This document shows positions 52,064 through 61,091 of a DNA stretch of 64,000 bases, in pieces (position 1 is the stretch's first letter; every line of letters starts with the position of its first letter). The notes under the pieces are model-generated. The model saw nothing but the letters and a program-made list of their open reading frames with translations. It made no database searches and was not told the DNA's origin. A program made the translations under genes and the position numbers. This DNA is from Aureibacter tunicatorum (GTDB lineage Bacteria > Bacteroidota > Bacteroidia > Cytophagales > Cyclobacteriaceae): the NCBI RefSeq assembly GCF_036492635.1, contig NZ_AP025305.1, positions 3,472,001-3,536,000 on the forward strand, given 5' to 3'.

Positions 52064-54343
52064 ATGAAGAAACTACTGATCCTGCCATTTTTACTTTCCG
52101 CCTGGATGAGCCAAGCATTCTCGCAGAGCCTTCCAGCTGATTACGTAGATCCATTCATAGGCACGCTCAATTATGGAGCGACAAATCCGGGAGCTATAGC
52201 TCCTAGAGGAATGGTATCCGTATCTCCTTTCAATGTTGCCGGCGGAGGCAATAAGCATGAAAAGGACAGCGACTGGAACTCCACTCCTTACTGGAATGAC
52301 AATCATTTCATGACTGGCTTCAGCCATGTCAACTTAAGCGGCGTGGGTTGTCCCGATTTAGGCGCTATATTATTGATGCCAACTACGGGAGAATTAAATT
52401 TCGATCCATACACTTACGGTTCTACATATTCTGAAGAAACTGCCAAAGCGGGCTACTATTCTGTCAAGCTTGACAAGTACAATACGACTGCGGAAATGAC
52501 TTCCACGATTAGATCAGGAGTTTCAAAATATCATTTCCCAAAAGGTCAAGCCAATGTCTTGTTGAATTTGGGGCTTAACCTGACCAATATCGAAGGTGGA
52601 ATGTTAAAAATCAACTCCTCCACAGAATTGGAAGGTTTTAAAATGGTTGGAGGATTTTGCTACAACGACCCTAGCACGACATACCCCGTGTATTTCGTAA
52701 TGGAATTGTCGCAACCTGCCGATGAATACGGCACATGGAAAGAGTTCAAAGAAATCACAGGTTTTGAGAAAAGCTTCGCTCCCTACAATGGAGACTTGAT
52801 CCAGTCAAAATTCAACAAAATGCATGTAGCTGGAGACAGTATTGGCGCCTACTTCACTTACAACCTTGAAGAAGCTACCGATATTGAAGTAAAAGTCGGC
52901 GTATCGTATGTGAGCATAGAAAACGCTAGAGAAAACCTTAAGGCGGAGACTGCTGACAAAGATTTCGCGGATATCAGAACAGAATCAAAAGCAACTTGGA
53001 ACAACCTTCTTTCAACGATAGAAGTAGAAGGCGGAACTCACGATGATAAAGTAAAATTCTACACAGCACTTTACCATACGCTGATTCACCCTAATACTCT
53101 CAATGATGTAAATGGAGAATATCCTGAGGTAGGAACAGGCAATATAGGCAAATTGGAAGCGGGCAAATCAAGATATACAGTTTTCTCACTTTGGGATACG
53201 TACAGAAACTTGCACCCATTAATGTCGCTAATCTTCCCCCAACAACAATCTGACATGGCTTCAAGCATGGTGGACATGTATTATGAAAATGGATGGTTGC
53301 CTAAATGGGAACTTAACTCTACTGAGACATTCACAATGGTGGGCGATCCAGCAGCGGTTGTAATCGCAGATACTTACTTAAGAGGTATTCAAGACTTTGA
53401 TGTGGATGGAGCTTACGAAGCTATAATGAAGAGCGCGGAAGCTGGCAGAGATGAAGACTCATTCAATCCTATCAGACCGGGCAATGAAGATTACCTTAGC
53501 AAAGGGTATATTTCCACTGAGGCTGAGAGCAAAAGACATAATGTTTGGGGATCTGTTTCCACTACCTTGGAATACAATATCGCAGACTACTCAACTGCCC
53601 AGCTTGCCATGGAATTAGGCAAAAAAGATGATTACAAGCGATTCATGAAGCAATCGAAAAGCTATAAGAATTTATTCGACAAGAAAATGAATATGATCCG
53701 TCCTAAAAACGCTGACGGAAGCTGGTATGAGCCTTTTGATCCACTATCAGGTGCCAATTTCCAACATACTGTTGGTTACGTGGAAGGAACAGCTTGGCAA
53801 TACGCCTTCATGGTGCCTCATGACATCAGAAATCTGGCAAAAATGACTGGAGGAAATAAAACATTCATTTCTCAACTGCAAAATATCTTCGACAATGACT
53901 TGTTCGATATGGCAAATGAGCCGGATATCGCATATCCTTACTTCTTCAATATTGTGAAAGGCGAAGAATGGAGAACGCAAAAGACTGTTAACGACCTTGT
54001 AAATGAGCACTACACGACAAAGCCTGAAGGTCTTCCAGGCAACGACGACACAGGCACAATGTCTGCTTGGCTAGTATACTCAATGATGGGATTCTACCCT
54101 TACTGTCCTGCGGATATGGATTACGCTATCACTAGCCCTATATTCGACAAAGTGACAATACACCTTGACAACAAGTACTATAGCGGAGAAAAGATAGAAA
54201 TCACAGCTGAAAGGGATTCTGAGAACTCGATTTACATTGATCAACTTAATGTGAATGGCAAGGCTCACAACTCTTACTTCATAGATCATTCTAAACTAGT
54301 AAATGGCGCCAAGCTGGAATTCAAACTGAAAGACAGCAAATAG
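52064..54343 (+). CDS. GH92 alpha-mannosidase 2, divergent member, signal peptidase I type
   Basis: A 759-residue enzyme with a cleavable signal (about 1-21, AFSQS) instead of a lipobox. The GH92 layout is kept: VDPFIGTLNYGATNPGAIAPRGMVSVSPFN, FSLWDTYRNLHPLMS, VEGTAWQYAFMVPHDI (Glu574) and GNDDTGTMSAWLVYSMMGFYP (from 659). Three active-site regions differ from the flanking paralogues: GTAWQYAF for GNAWQYTW, NEPDIAYPYFFN (618-629) for NEPSHHVAYLYN, and DDTGT for EDCGQ. This points to another linkage, for example alpha-1,3, 1,4 or 1,6, or a modified mannose; it is inference from sequence only. Soluble periplasmic location complements the two anchored paralogues. Confidence 0.9.
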   Translation: MKKLLILPFLLSAWMSQAFSQSLPADYVDPFIGTLNYGATNPGAIAPRGMVSVSPFNVAGGGNKHEKDSDWNSTPYWNDNHFMTGFSHVNLSGVGCPDLGAILLMPTTGELNFDPYTYGSTYSEETAKAGYYSVKLDKYNTTAEMTSTIRSGVSKYHFPKGQANVLLNLGLNLTNIEGGMLKINSSTELEGFKMVGGFCYNDPSTTYPVYFVMELSQPADEYGTWKEFKEITGFEKSFAPYNGDLIQSKFNKMHVAGDSIGAYFTYNLEEATDIEVKVGVSYVSIENARENLKAETADKDFADIRTESKATWNNLLSTIEVEGGTHDDKVKFYTALYHTLIHPNTLNDVNGEYPEVGTGNIGKLEAGKSRYTVFSLWDTYRNLHPLMSLIFPQQQSDMASSMVDMYYENGWLPKWELNSTETFTMVGDPAAVVIADTYLRGIQDFDVDGAYEAIMKSAEAGRDEDSFNPIRPGNEDYLSKGYISTEAESKRHNVWGSVSTTLEYNIADYSTAQLAMELGKKDDYKRFMKQSKSYKNLFDKKMNMIRPKNADGSWYEPFDPLSGANFQHTVGYVEGTAWQYAFMVPHDIRNLAKMTGGNKTFISQLQNIFDNDLFDMANEPDIAYPYFFNIVKGEEWRTQKTVNDLVNEHYTTKPEGLPGNDDTGTMSAWLVYSMMGFYPYCPADMDYAITSPIFDKVTIHLDNKYYSGEKIEITAERDSENSIYIDQLNVNGKAHNSYFIDHSKLVNGAKLEFKLKDSK

Positions 54344-54388
54344 CGAAACATACGAGCTTCAGAGCTTATAAAATGAAACTTTGAAGAA

Positions 54389-54423
54389 GCATTGAGTGAT
54401 AAAAATCACTTGTCGCTCAATGC
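54389..54423 (+). other. Hairpin between GH92 genes 2 and 3
   Basis: GCATTGAG (54389-54396) and CTCAATGC (54416-54423) are perfectly complementary, with inner TGAT/ATCA pairing. There is no T-tract. It may be a processing or attenuation element in the 167-base spacer. Confidence 0.45.
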
Positions 54424-54510
54424 CAACCGTAATTACCCGTTATCATAGCAATGCGACCTATTCGATTTTGTGTCTCATTGCGCAAGAGTCGAAATTTATA
54501 ACCGAACAAC

Positions 54511-56760
54511 ATGAATAAGTCATTAAAAAAAATATTTCTATCTCTCGGCCTAGCAGGAGCTTTAATGTCCTGCGCTACCAAGCAAGAGAGCAAGCAAATC
54601 ATCGAGAAAGAAGATCCGACATCTTTTGTTGATCCTTTTGTAGGAACAGGAAGCTGGGGGCATACGTACCCTGGAGCTACAGTGCCTCACGGAATGGTCC
54701 AATTAAGTCCCGACAATGGCACTAGTGGTTGGGATCGTATCTCAGGATACCATTACGATGACAGCACGATTGCAAGCTTCAGCCATACACACTTCAGCGG
54801 AACAGGTGTTGGAGACCTTTATGATGTAGCTTTCATGCCTTATACCAAGCCTGCCCAAACAGGAAAAAAGGAACTTGGCGTATACTCTATTTTCAGCCAT
54901 GACAAAGAATCCGCTAAGCCAGGCTACTACAAAGTACACTTGGACGACTACAATATTGATGTGGAATTAACAGCTACTGAAAGAGTTGGCCTTCAAAGAT
55001 ATACTTTCCCAGAATCTAATCAAGCTCAAATTAAATTGGATTTGAAAAGAGCGATGAACTGGGACGCGACGATGGATACCGACATTCAAATCATCGATAA
55101 TCAAACGATCGCAGGAAAAAGATTCTCCAAAGGATGGGCTCCTGACCAAAGAGTGTATTTTTACACAGTATTTTCAAAGCCTTTCGATGCTTATGAAGTT
55201 GAAGAATTCGATATCAATGGAAAGAAAAGAAACGGCATCGCTCACTTTAGCTACAAGACTAAAAAAGGCGAGCAAATTCTAGTAAAAACGGCTATTTCCT
55301 CTGTCAGCATAGAGAACGCTAAGCAAAATATGGAAGCTGAACTTTCAGGTTTTGACTTCGAGCAAGTTGCTTTGGACGCTCATAAACTTTGGGAAAAAGC
55401 ATTGTCTAAAATCACGATCAAAACCGATGATGAAGAAGCGAAAATCGCTTTCTATACAGGAATGTACCAGACAATGATGGCTCCTACCACATTCAGCGAT
55501 GTGAATGGAGAATACAAAGGCGTTGACGGGAATACTCAAAAAGCTGAAGGCTTCAAAAGATATGACACTTTCTCGCTTTGGGATACTTTCAGGGCTTTAC
55601 ACCCACTATTCACTATCACTCAGCCTGATAATGTGAATGACATGATCAACTCCATGTTGGCTCATTACAAAGAATCCGGACTTTTGCCTGTATGGTCATT
55701 TGCCGGCAACGAAACCAATTGCATGCTTGGTTACCATACAGCTCCTGTGATTCTTGACGCTTACATGAAAGGAATCAGAAACTTCGACGCTGAATTGGCT
55801 TTGGAAGCTTTAGTAAAATCGGCAATGCAAGATCAACTTGGCCTTAAGTCTTACAAAGAGCTTGGGTACACAGCGCAAGACGAGCAAGAAACTTCTGTTT
55901 CTTATACATTGGAATACGCTTACGATGACTGGTGTATCGCTCAATTGGCAAAAGAACTTGGCAAGCAAGATATCTACGAGCAATTCACAAAGAGAGCTAA
56001 TAATTATAAAAATACTTTCGATCCAAGCTCAAACTTCATGAGAGCAAGAGATTTGGATGGCAACTGGTCTGAAGGATTCGACCCAATCGATTACAAGAAC
56101 CATCACTACATGGAAGGAAACGCTTGGCAATACACTTGGTTCGTTCCTCAAGATGTGAAAGGGATGATCGAATTGATGGGAGGAAATGAGAAATTCTCAA
56201 ACCAACTTGACGAATTGTTCAACACTGAGCATCCTGTTCCGGAAGGCGGATTCCCTGAGTGGATCAGCGGTCTAAAAGGAATTTATGTACACGGCAATGA
56301 GCCTAGCCATCACGTTGCGTATCTATACAACTATGCTCAAAAGCCTTGGAAAACGCAAGAAATCATTAGATACATTCTTTCTAACTTGCACAAGCCAACA
56401 CCTGAAGGCATCGTAGGCAATGAAGATTGCGGTCAAATGTCAGCTTGGTATGTTTTCTCTAGTCTTGGATTCTACCCGGTTAACCCAGCGGATCAAAGCT
56501 ATGTGATCGGAACGCCTATTTTCGAAGAAGCAACGATCAATCTGGACAATGGCAAATCATTTGTCATCAAAGCAAACAACGTATCCAAAGAGAATTTCTA
56601 CATTCAATCAGTGACTCTAAACGGCCAGCCATTGAATAAGAGCTTTATCACACATCAACAACTTGCCAATGGAGGCGAAATCGTATTTGAGATGGGATCA
56701 AAGCCTAACAAGAATTGGGGAGCGGACGCCAATGCGGTTCCTCCTTCGATGACTAAATAA
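54511..56760 (+). CDS. GH92 alpha-mannosidase 3, lipoprotein
   Basis: A 749-residue lipoprotein (lipobox MSC, Cys22). It is closer to GH92 enzyme 1 than to 2: VDPFVGTGSWGHTYPGATVPHGMVQLSPDN, FSLWDTFRALHPLFTI, MEGNAWQYTWFVPQDV (Glu535), HGNEPSHHVAYLYNYA (595-610) and GNEDCGQMSAWYVFSSLGFYPV (from 636). The retained SHH segment suggests the same class of linkage as enzyme 1, perhaps with a different branch preference. Strong terminator downstream closes the GH92 cluster. Confidence 0.92.
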   Translation: MNKSLKKIFLSLGLAGALMSCATKQESKQIIEKEDPTSFVDPFVGTGSWGHTYPGATVPHGMVQLSPDNGTSGWDRISGYHYDDSTIASFSHTHFSGTGVGDLYDVAFMPYTKPAQTGKKELGVYSIFSHDKESAKPGYYKVHLDDYNIDVELTATERVGLQRYTFPESNQAQIKLDLKRAMNWDATMDTDIQIIDNQTIAGKRFSKGWAPDQRVYFYTVFSKPFDAYEVEEFDINGKKRNGIAHFSYKTKKGEQILVKTAISSVSIENAKQNMEAELSGFDFEQVALDAHKLWEKALSKITIKTDDEEAKIAFYTGMYQTMMAPTTFSDVNGEYKGVDGNTQKAEGFKRYDTFSLWDTFRALHPLFTITQPDNVNDMINSMLAHYKESGLLPVWSFAGNETNCMLGYHTAPVILDAYMKGIRNFDAELALEALVKSAMQDQLGLKSYKELGYTAQDEQETSVSYTLEYAYDDWCIAQLAKELGKQDIYEQFTKRANNYKNTFDPSSNFMRARDLDGNWSEGFDPIDYKNHHYMEGNAWQYTWFVPQDVKGMIELMGGNEKFSNQLDELFNTEHPVPEGGFPEWISGLKGIYVHGNEPSHHVAYLYNYAQKPWKTQEIIRYILSNLHKPTPEGIVGNEDCGQMSAWYVFSSLGFYPVNPADQSYVIGTPIFEEATINLDNGKSFVIKANNVSKENFYIQSVTLNGQPLNKSFITHQQLANGGEIVFEMGSKPNKNWGADANAVPPSMTK

Positions 56761-56800
56761 ATCCGAGTTTAATTAAACTACTCATAAATTACATCATCAT

Positions 56801-56835
56801 AAGGGAAGCTTTTCAATAAGCTTCCCTTTTTTATT
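56801..56835 (+). terminator. Intrinsic terminator of the GH92 cluster
   Basis: AAGGGAAGCTT (56801-56811) pairs perfectly with AAGCTTCCCTT (56818-56828), followed by TTTTATTT. Confidence 0.85.
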
Positions 56836-56878
56836 TCCTTCAAAAATCTGACGGCTCTTTAAAGCATTTTTATCCCTA

Positions 56879-57901
56879 ATGCGTTATTCTTCTTATATGA
56901 TCGCATCAAAAGCTTTGCTCCAAAACACCAGCCACCAATCCAATGCCCGAAAAGCACGTTTCGGAGGAGCTCAAGCTGTTCAAAAATCCCCCCCGGCGAT
57001 TCAAATGATGAAAAGCCAACCCAAAGACTCGCTTGAAATGCTCAGCTTTTATCTAAACGCCATGGGCTTCATGCCGGGATCATTGTTGAAAATGGATATT
57101 GACCGCCAAGAGAAAATGAGATTATGCTGGGAAAGCGCTGTCTCAACTTATCAAAAAAATCTCGCTAACGGCAAGAGGTATTGCCAACCATTGGAAAGCA
57201 ACTTAAAAACTTTACAGACCGATCCTAAAAACAAAGATTGGCTCGATAGTCAAACCGAAAAGAGAAAAACCTATACAGAAAAATTCCACAAAAACTATTT
57301 CACCAGAGAACTGGAAAAAGCTAATGAAAGTACTTATAGAATAGGAAGTGTTGGGCTTGATTCACATGATCCTGCTTCGAGATCCAAAGCTCAAGCGCTG
57401 CCAGAGGAAAAAATGAACTACAGAAATACGGTAGATCTAGACAAAGGAGAACTAACTGGAGGACATAACTTCGCGGTCACCCTCAGTCCTTTGACATTAG
57501 AGCCGGATTATTCCGACGGAAATTTGTTTGATATTGCCAGAAAGAGAGGCGAAGGACTGAACAATTCAGAAATTTTCTGGCAACAATATCAATGGGCCTT
57601 AAAGCAACATCCTCATGCCAGTACCGCGTCGGCTTTTCCTCAAAAACTCATCCTAGCGGATATTACCAACAAAGAAACGCTACTTACCATGCTAATGGCA
57701 TTAGAGGGAGAATCTTCTTTTAACTCCTTTACACAAGAAGAATTTCAATATGGAACAGAAGAATGTTACGCCTTATTGGGTTCGACCATTGGCAGAGCCA
57801 GCGTGTTTATGCTTAACGATCACCTTGATGAAATGGGCATGCGAATCAAGTCCATCACCATCAAAGGCAATAATTGCCTGATAGTTGAATACGTTGACTA
57901 A
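56879..57901 (+). CDS. Hypothetical protein with cargo-like N-terminal leader
   Basis: A 340-residue protein without signal peptide or membrane segment. The first 50 residues are low-complexity and polar (QNTSHQSNARKARFGGAQAV) and contain PPAIQMMKS, similar to the P-x-I/V-Q-R/M motif seen in leaders of proteins associated with extracellular contractile injection systems in Bacteroidota. The rest is a mixed alpha/beta domain ending GNNCLIVEYVD, with no motif that I know. A second protein with a comparable leader lies at 62563. Effector status is a hypothesis. An ATG at 56897 is an alternative start. Confidence 0.5.
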   Translation: MRYSSYMIASKALLQNTSHQSNARKARFGGAQAVQKSPPAIQMMKSQPKDSLEMLSFYLNAMGFMPGSLLKMDIDRQEKMRLCWESAVSTYQKNLANGKRYCQPLESNLKTLQTDPKNKDWLDSQTEKRKTYTEKFHKNYFTRELEKANESTYRIGSVGLDSHDPASRSKAQALPEEKMNYRNTVDLDKGELTGGHNFAVTLSPLTLEPDYSDGNLFDIARKRGEGLNNSEIFWQQYQWALKQHPHASTASAFPQKLILADITNKETLLTMLMALEGESSFNSFTQEEFQYGTEECYALLGSTIGRASVFMLNDHLDEMGMRIKSITIKGNNCLIVEYVD

Positions 57902-57995
57902 AAATAGATGATAAAAAAGTCTCGCAAGAAGAGAATTCGCCCAACTTACCCCTTGCTAAATCGTTAATATGACTCTAACCAATTACTAATATGCC

Positions 57996-59060
57996 ATGGG
58001 GCTACTGATTTTTTATCTTTGCATTGCCTTATTCACATCATTTCTATGCTCTATACTAGAAGCCATTTTACTCTCAACTCCGATTCATTATCTTAAAATA
58101 CAAAAAGAGAAAGGCGAGAAATCCGCCTCAAGCATTTTGCATTACAAAGAAAACATCGACGAGCCTCTCTCGGCTATACTATCGCTCAACACAGTGGCTC
58201 ACACCATCGGAGCGGCTGGGGTTGGCGCTCAAGCGACAATTGTCTTCGGAGAGGCTTATTTCGGCATTGTCTCGGCTATACTGACTATTCTAATACTTGT
58301 ATTGACAGAAATCATCCCTAAAACCATCGGCGCTCGCTATTGGAAGCAACTCATATTGACATCCGCTCCCGTACTCAAAATATTGATTTTCATCACATAT
58401 CCTCTAGTCAAGTTATCGGCGATCATCACAAAACTTATCTCCGGCGATACTTCGGACAAAACCACCAGCAGGGAAGAAATCTCCGCTCTTGCCCATATTG
58501 GCAAAGAAGAAGGCATCTTTGAGGAGAAAGAAAACAAGATCATTCAAAACCTGATCAAGCTAAAAAATGTGAAAGTCAAGGACATCATGACGCCAAGAGT
58601 AGTCGTATCAGTGTCAGACCAAAACATGTCCTTGAAAAAGTTCATGAAGAGCAAAGCCAGCTTGAGATTCTCAAGGATTCCTATTTATTCGGAAAATGAA
58701 GAAAATATCACCGGTTATATCTTCAGATATGAAGTCTTTGAGAAACTTGCGGAAAATCAAAACGAACTGCAACTCAAGGATATCAAAAGAGAAATCATCG
58801 TGATGCCCAATTCTGTCCCGATCTATGATGCTTGGGAACTTATGCTCAGTAAAAAAGAACATATCGCCCTCATCATCGATGAATACGGCGGAATGGATGG
58901 CATAGTAACTCTTGAAGACATCATAGAAACCCTTTTAGGCTTTGAAATTATCGATGAAAAAGACACGGTCACAGACATGCAGGAATACGCCCGCTCAAGA
59001 TGGAAAGCTAAGCAAAAAGAGTACAAATGGATCAAAGAGTTCGGAGAATCTGAAGATTGA
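57996..59060 (+). CDS. CNNM/CorC-type membrane protein with CBS domains
   Basis: A 354-residue inner-membrane protein. An N-terminal CNNM (DUF21) transmembrane domain (about 1-145; FLCSILEAILLSTPIHYLKIQ, LNTVAHTIGAAGVGAQATIVFG, LTEIIPKTIGARYW) is followed by a CBS pair (about 195-315; VKDIMTPRVVVSVSD and HIALIIDEYGGMDGIVTLEDIIETLLG). The C-terminal CorC/HlyC domain present in longer relatives is absent. Such proteins export magnesium or other divalent cations, with adenine nucleotides sensed by CBS. It is alone in its transcription unit. Confidence 0.87.
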   Translation: MGLLIFYLCIALFTSFLCSILEAILLSTPIHYLKIQKEKGEKSASSILHYKENIDEPLSAILSLNTVAHTIGAAGVGAQATIVFGEAYFGIVSAILTILILVLTEIIPKTIGARYWKQLILTSAPVLKILIFITYPLVKLSAIITKLISGDTSDKTTSREEISALAHIGKEEGIFEEKENKIIQNLIKLKNVKVKDIMTPRVVVSVSDQNMSLKKFMKSKASLRFSRIPIYSENEENITGYIFRYEVFEKLAENQNELQLKDIKREIIVMPNSVPIYDAWELMLSKKEHIALIIDEYGGMDGIVTLEDIIETLLGFEIIDEKDTVTDMQEYARSRWKAKQKEYKWIKEFGESED

Positions 59061-59161
59061 TAATCTTCAAACTTTTTATTCAACGATGAAAGCATAGACT
59101 AAAAACATTGAATAACTATTGAAAACTTGTTAGCAAGTTTCAACAAGATGAATCAATTAAC

Positions 59162-59189
59162 AAAAAAAGCACTGCTCAAAGAGCAGTGC
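59162..59189 (-). terminator. Intrinsic terminator of the AztD-like gene
   Basis: GCACTGCTC (59169-59177) pairs perfectly with GAGCAGTGC (59181-59189); on the minus strand TTTTTTTG follows. Confidence 0.75.
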
Positions 59190-59305
59190 CACAATCCTAC
59201 TTTTACAAATTATCAAACACCAAATATGCACATGAAATCTTTAATACTGAGTAAAGTAGATTGAATCCCCTAATTTATATACTACTATTTATTTTGGATT
59301 AATCA

Positions 59306-60535
59306 TCAATGAGCATCCTCCTCGCTAGTCTCAGCTCCCAATGTTATCAAACTATATGGAACATGATCCAATTCATGTACCATTACATCGTCTGGATGCT
59401 CCAAATCTATTTGCAAAAGTTCCTTACTTGCCGGATCGGAAATGTAGGCATACTTAGCTGAAAGCGCCAGCTGAGGGCTCGTGTTCCCATGTCCTTCTTG
59501 AACAGGAATCGCTCCTATCACTTGCTCATTAAACACTTCCGATTTGCTTTCCAAATCAAAATAAATCAATGAACCATCCTGCAACAATAAAGCAATCGTC
59601 TTCTTGTCAGTGCTAACCGCAGTTTTCAATATATTGTCATGCATCAAAAGCTCGCTTATGCTTTTAGCCTCCACATCGACAATATACATTCCTTTGCCTC
59701 TCACAGCACCCAAGAATTTATTTGCATCATACGTGCTTATCAAAGAGCCAATCCAAGATTCAGCGAAATCTTCCGGATATTCTATAATGTCTTGTTTTCC
59801 ATCATCGTGCACGATCAAAACACCCGCAACTGAGCCAAAAACAGCCAAATCGTTATTAGACGCGCTACCATGAATGCCCGGTGTTGCAATAGACTCGAAA
59901 TCCTCAACTCTCTGGCCATCGCCATTTATCAAAATAACTTGTTCAGGAAGGCCTCCCGGATCACCAAGTTTTTCTGTCACAGCATAATTGCCATTCTTGA
60001 AGGCTGCCATCGCTCCATGATGAGCTGTCAAGCCCAAATCAAGTTCTCTCATTTCCTCATCCCTGCCAATTCTAGACTCTTTTCCTACAGACAAAGTTCC
60101 CGAGCCGTCATTGAAAACCAAAAACTCTCCTAACTTGGATTTCACATGCGTAGGCTTGCTCGCATGCGAATGCATTCCTCCTATTTTAGCCGTTCCTGAA
60201 TGAGCATGATCTCCATGAGCTTCTATGCCAGAATCAAACGACTCCACATAATCATTTTCCCTATGGGTTATCACCGCATATCTTTTGGAAGATGATGCGT
60301 ACAAACTGCCTTTGACATACTTGGCATTAAATTCCTCAAACTCTCCAGTTGAAGGATTGAAAAACGACAAGTTTGAATCATCTTCATTACTAATCAATAA
60401 TCTGACAAATGCATGTTCCCCTTCTTCAACGTGGTCATCATGTTCAACTTCCAACGGATCCTCACTCTTATCGCATCCCCATACCAACAAAGCTATAAAT
60501 AGCACCTTAAATACATTTAAATGTGTCCGAATCAT
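59306..60535 (-). CDS. AztD-like metal-chaperone lipoprotein (beta-propeller with His-rich loops)
   Basis: A 409-residue lipoprotein (lipobox WGC, Cys21). A histidine/acid-rich start (EHDDHVEEGEH, 31-41) is followed by a beta-propeller. A flexible His loop at about 105-130 (EAHGDHAHSG, GGMHSHASKPTH), AHHGAM (171-176) and GIHGSASNNDLAVFG match the layout of AztD, the periplasmic zinc chaperone that hands zinc to an ABC solute-binding protein. No AztABC transporter genes are in view, so the partner is unknown. The perfect palindrome at its promoter and the neighbouring His/Cys-rich DUF6370 protein support a metal-regulated unit, most likely zinc. Confidence 0.72.
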   Translation of the reverse strand: MIRTHLNVFKVLFIALLVWGCDKSEDPLEVEHDDHVEEGEHAFVRLLISNEDDSNLSFFNPSTGEFEEFNAKYVKGSLYASSSKRYAVITHRENDYVESFDSGIEAHGDHAHSGTAKIGGMHSHASKPTHVKSKLGEFLVFNDGSGTLSVGKESRIGRDEEMRELDLGLTAHHGAMAAFKNGNYAVTEKLGDPGGLPEQVILINGDGQRVEDFESIATPGIHGSASNNDLAVFGSVAGVLIVHDDGKQDIIEYPEDFAESWIGSLISTYDANKFLGAVRGKGMYIVDVEAKSISELLMHDNILKTAVSTDKKTIALLLQDGSLIYFDLESKSEVFNEQVIGAIPVQEGHGNTSPQLALSAKYAYISDPASKELLQIDLEHPDDVMVHELDHVPYSLITLGAETSEEDAH

Positions 60536-60578
60536 TTCGTAGTGATTTAGTTATTATTTGAGTGCAATATATAGCCTT

Positions 60579-60615
60579 AAAAACTTAAATGCAACATTGT
60601 TGCATTTAAGTTTTT
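60579..60615. promoter_or_regulatory. Perfect 37-nt palindrome at the AztD-like promoter (candidate Zur/Fur-type operator)
   Basis: Sixteen-base arms (60579-60594 and 60600-60615) are exactly complementary around CATTG. The core TGCAACATTGTTGCA has the size and symmetry of a Fur-family site. It lies 44 bases before the start codon and overlaps the likely -33 region; TATATATTG lies just downstream on the minus strand. Confidence 0.6.
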
Positions 60616-60710
60616 CTTTTAATTTTGTTTTTTGAAAATCACATCGTTCCAAAAAGAGAATATAAGCAACTGAAAAATAACAAATTACACAAAATCCTAT
60701 TTCATTGAGC

Positions 60711-60743
60711 ATAAAAAAGCCGTTCTGAACCCAGAACGGCTTT
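60711..60743 (-). terminator. Intrinsic terminator after the DUF6370 gene
   Basis: AAAGCCGTTCTG (60716-60727) pairs perfectly with CAGAACGGCTTT (60732-60743), four-base loop; TTTTTTAT follows on the minus strand. Confidence 0.85.
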
Positions 60744-60770
60744 ATCAAATATTCTTATAAGTGCCAATTA

Positions 60771-61091
60771 TTATTTAGCCGGGTGAAGATCAAATTTTTT
60801 AGCTTTGAATCTACCATCCACTATTTTACCCTTAATATCTGCTTTGCGAATCGCCATGCAATAGCCATGTTCTCCATGAGAATTGCCATGTTGATTGATT
60901 CCCACATTATCCACAAAGTAAGCCTTCCCATCTATTTTGACAGCAAGATTGCAGCCTTTGCCTTCCAAGCCAAAATTGCATTGTCCGCAAGAAGCTTCTA
61001 CATTTTTCAATTCAATTTTCTCATCTTCACTTTGAGCCATCGCGAAAGTCGCAAATAGACTCAAAATCAAAATACTGAATAAATTTTTCAT
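60771..61091 (-). CDS. DUF6370-type small periplasmic protein, Cys/His-rich
   Basis: A 106-residue protein with signal peptide (about 1-19, FAMAQ). The mature part contains ASCGQCNFGLEGKGCNLAVKIDG (three cysteines) and NQHGNSHGEHGYCMAIRKADI (three histidines and a fourth cysteine), matching a small Bacteroidota family that I know as DUF6370. The Cys and His spacing suggests metal binding or a structural disulfide. It lies upstream of the AztD-like gene on the same strand but is separated from it by a terminator and the palindrome. Confidence 0.72.
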   Translation of the reverse strand: MKNLFSILILSLFATFAMAQSEDEKIELKNVEASCGQCNFGLEGKGCNLAVKIDGKAYFVDNVGINQHGNSHGEHGYCMAIRKADIKGKIVDGRFKAKKFDLHPAK

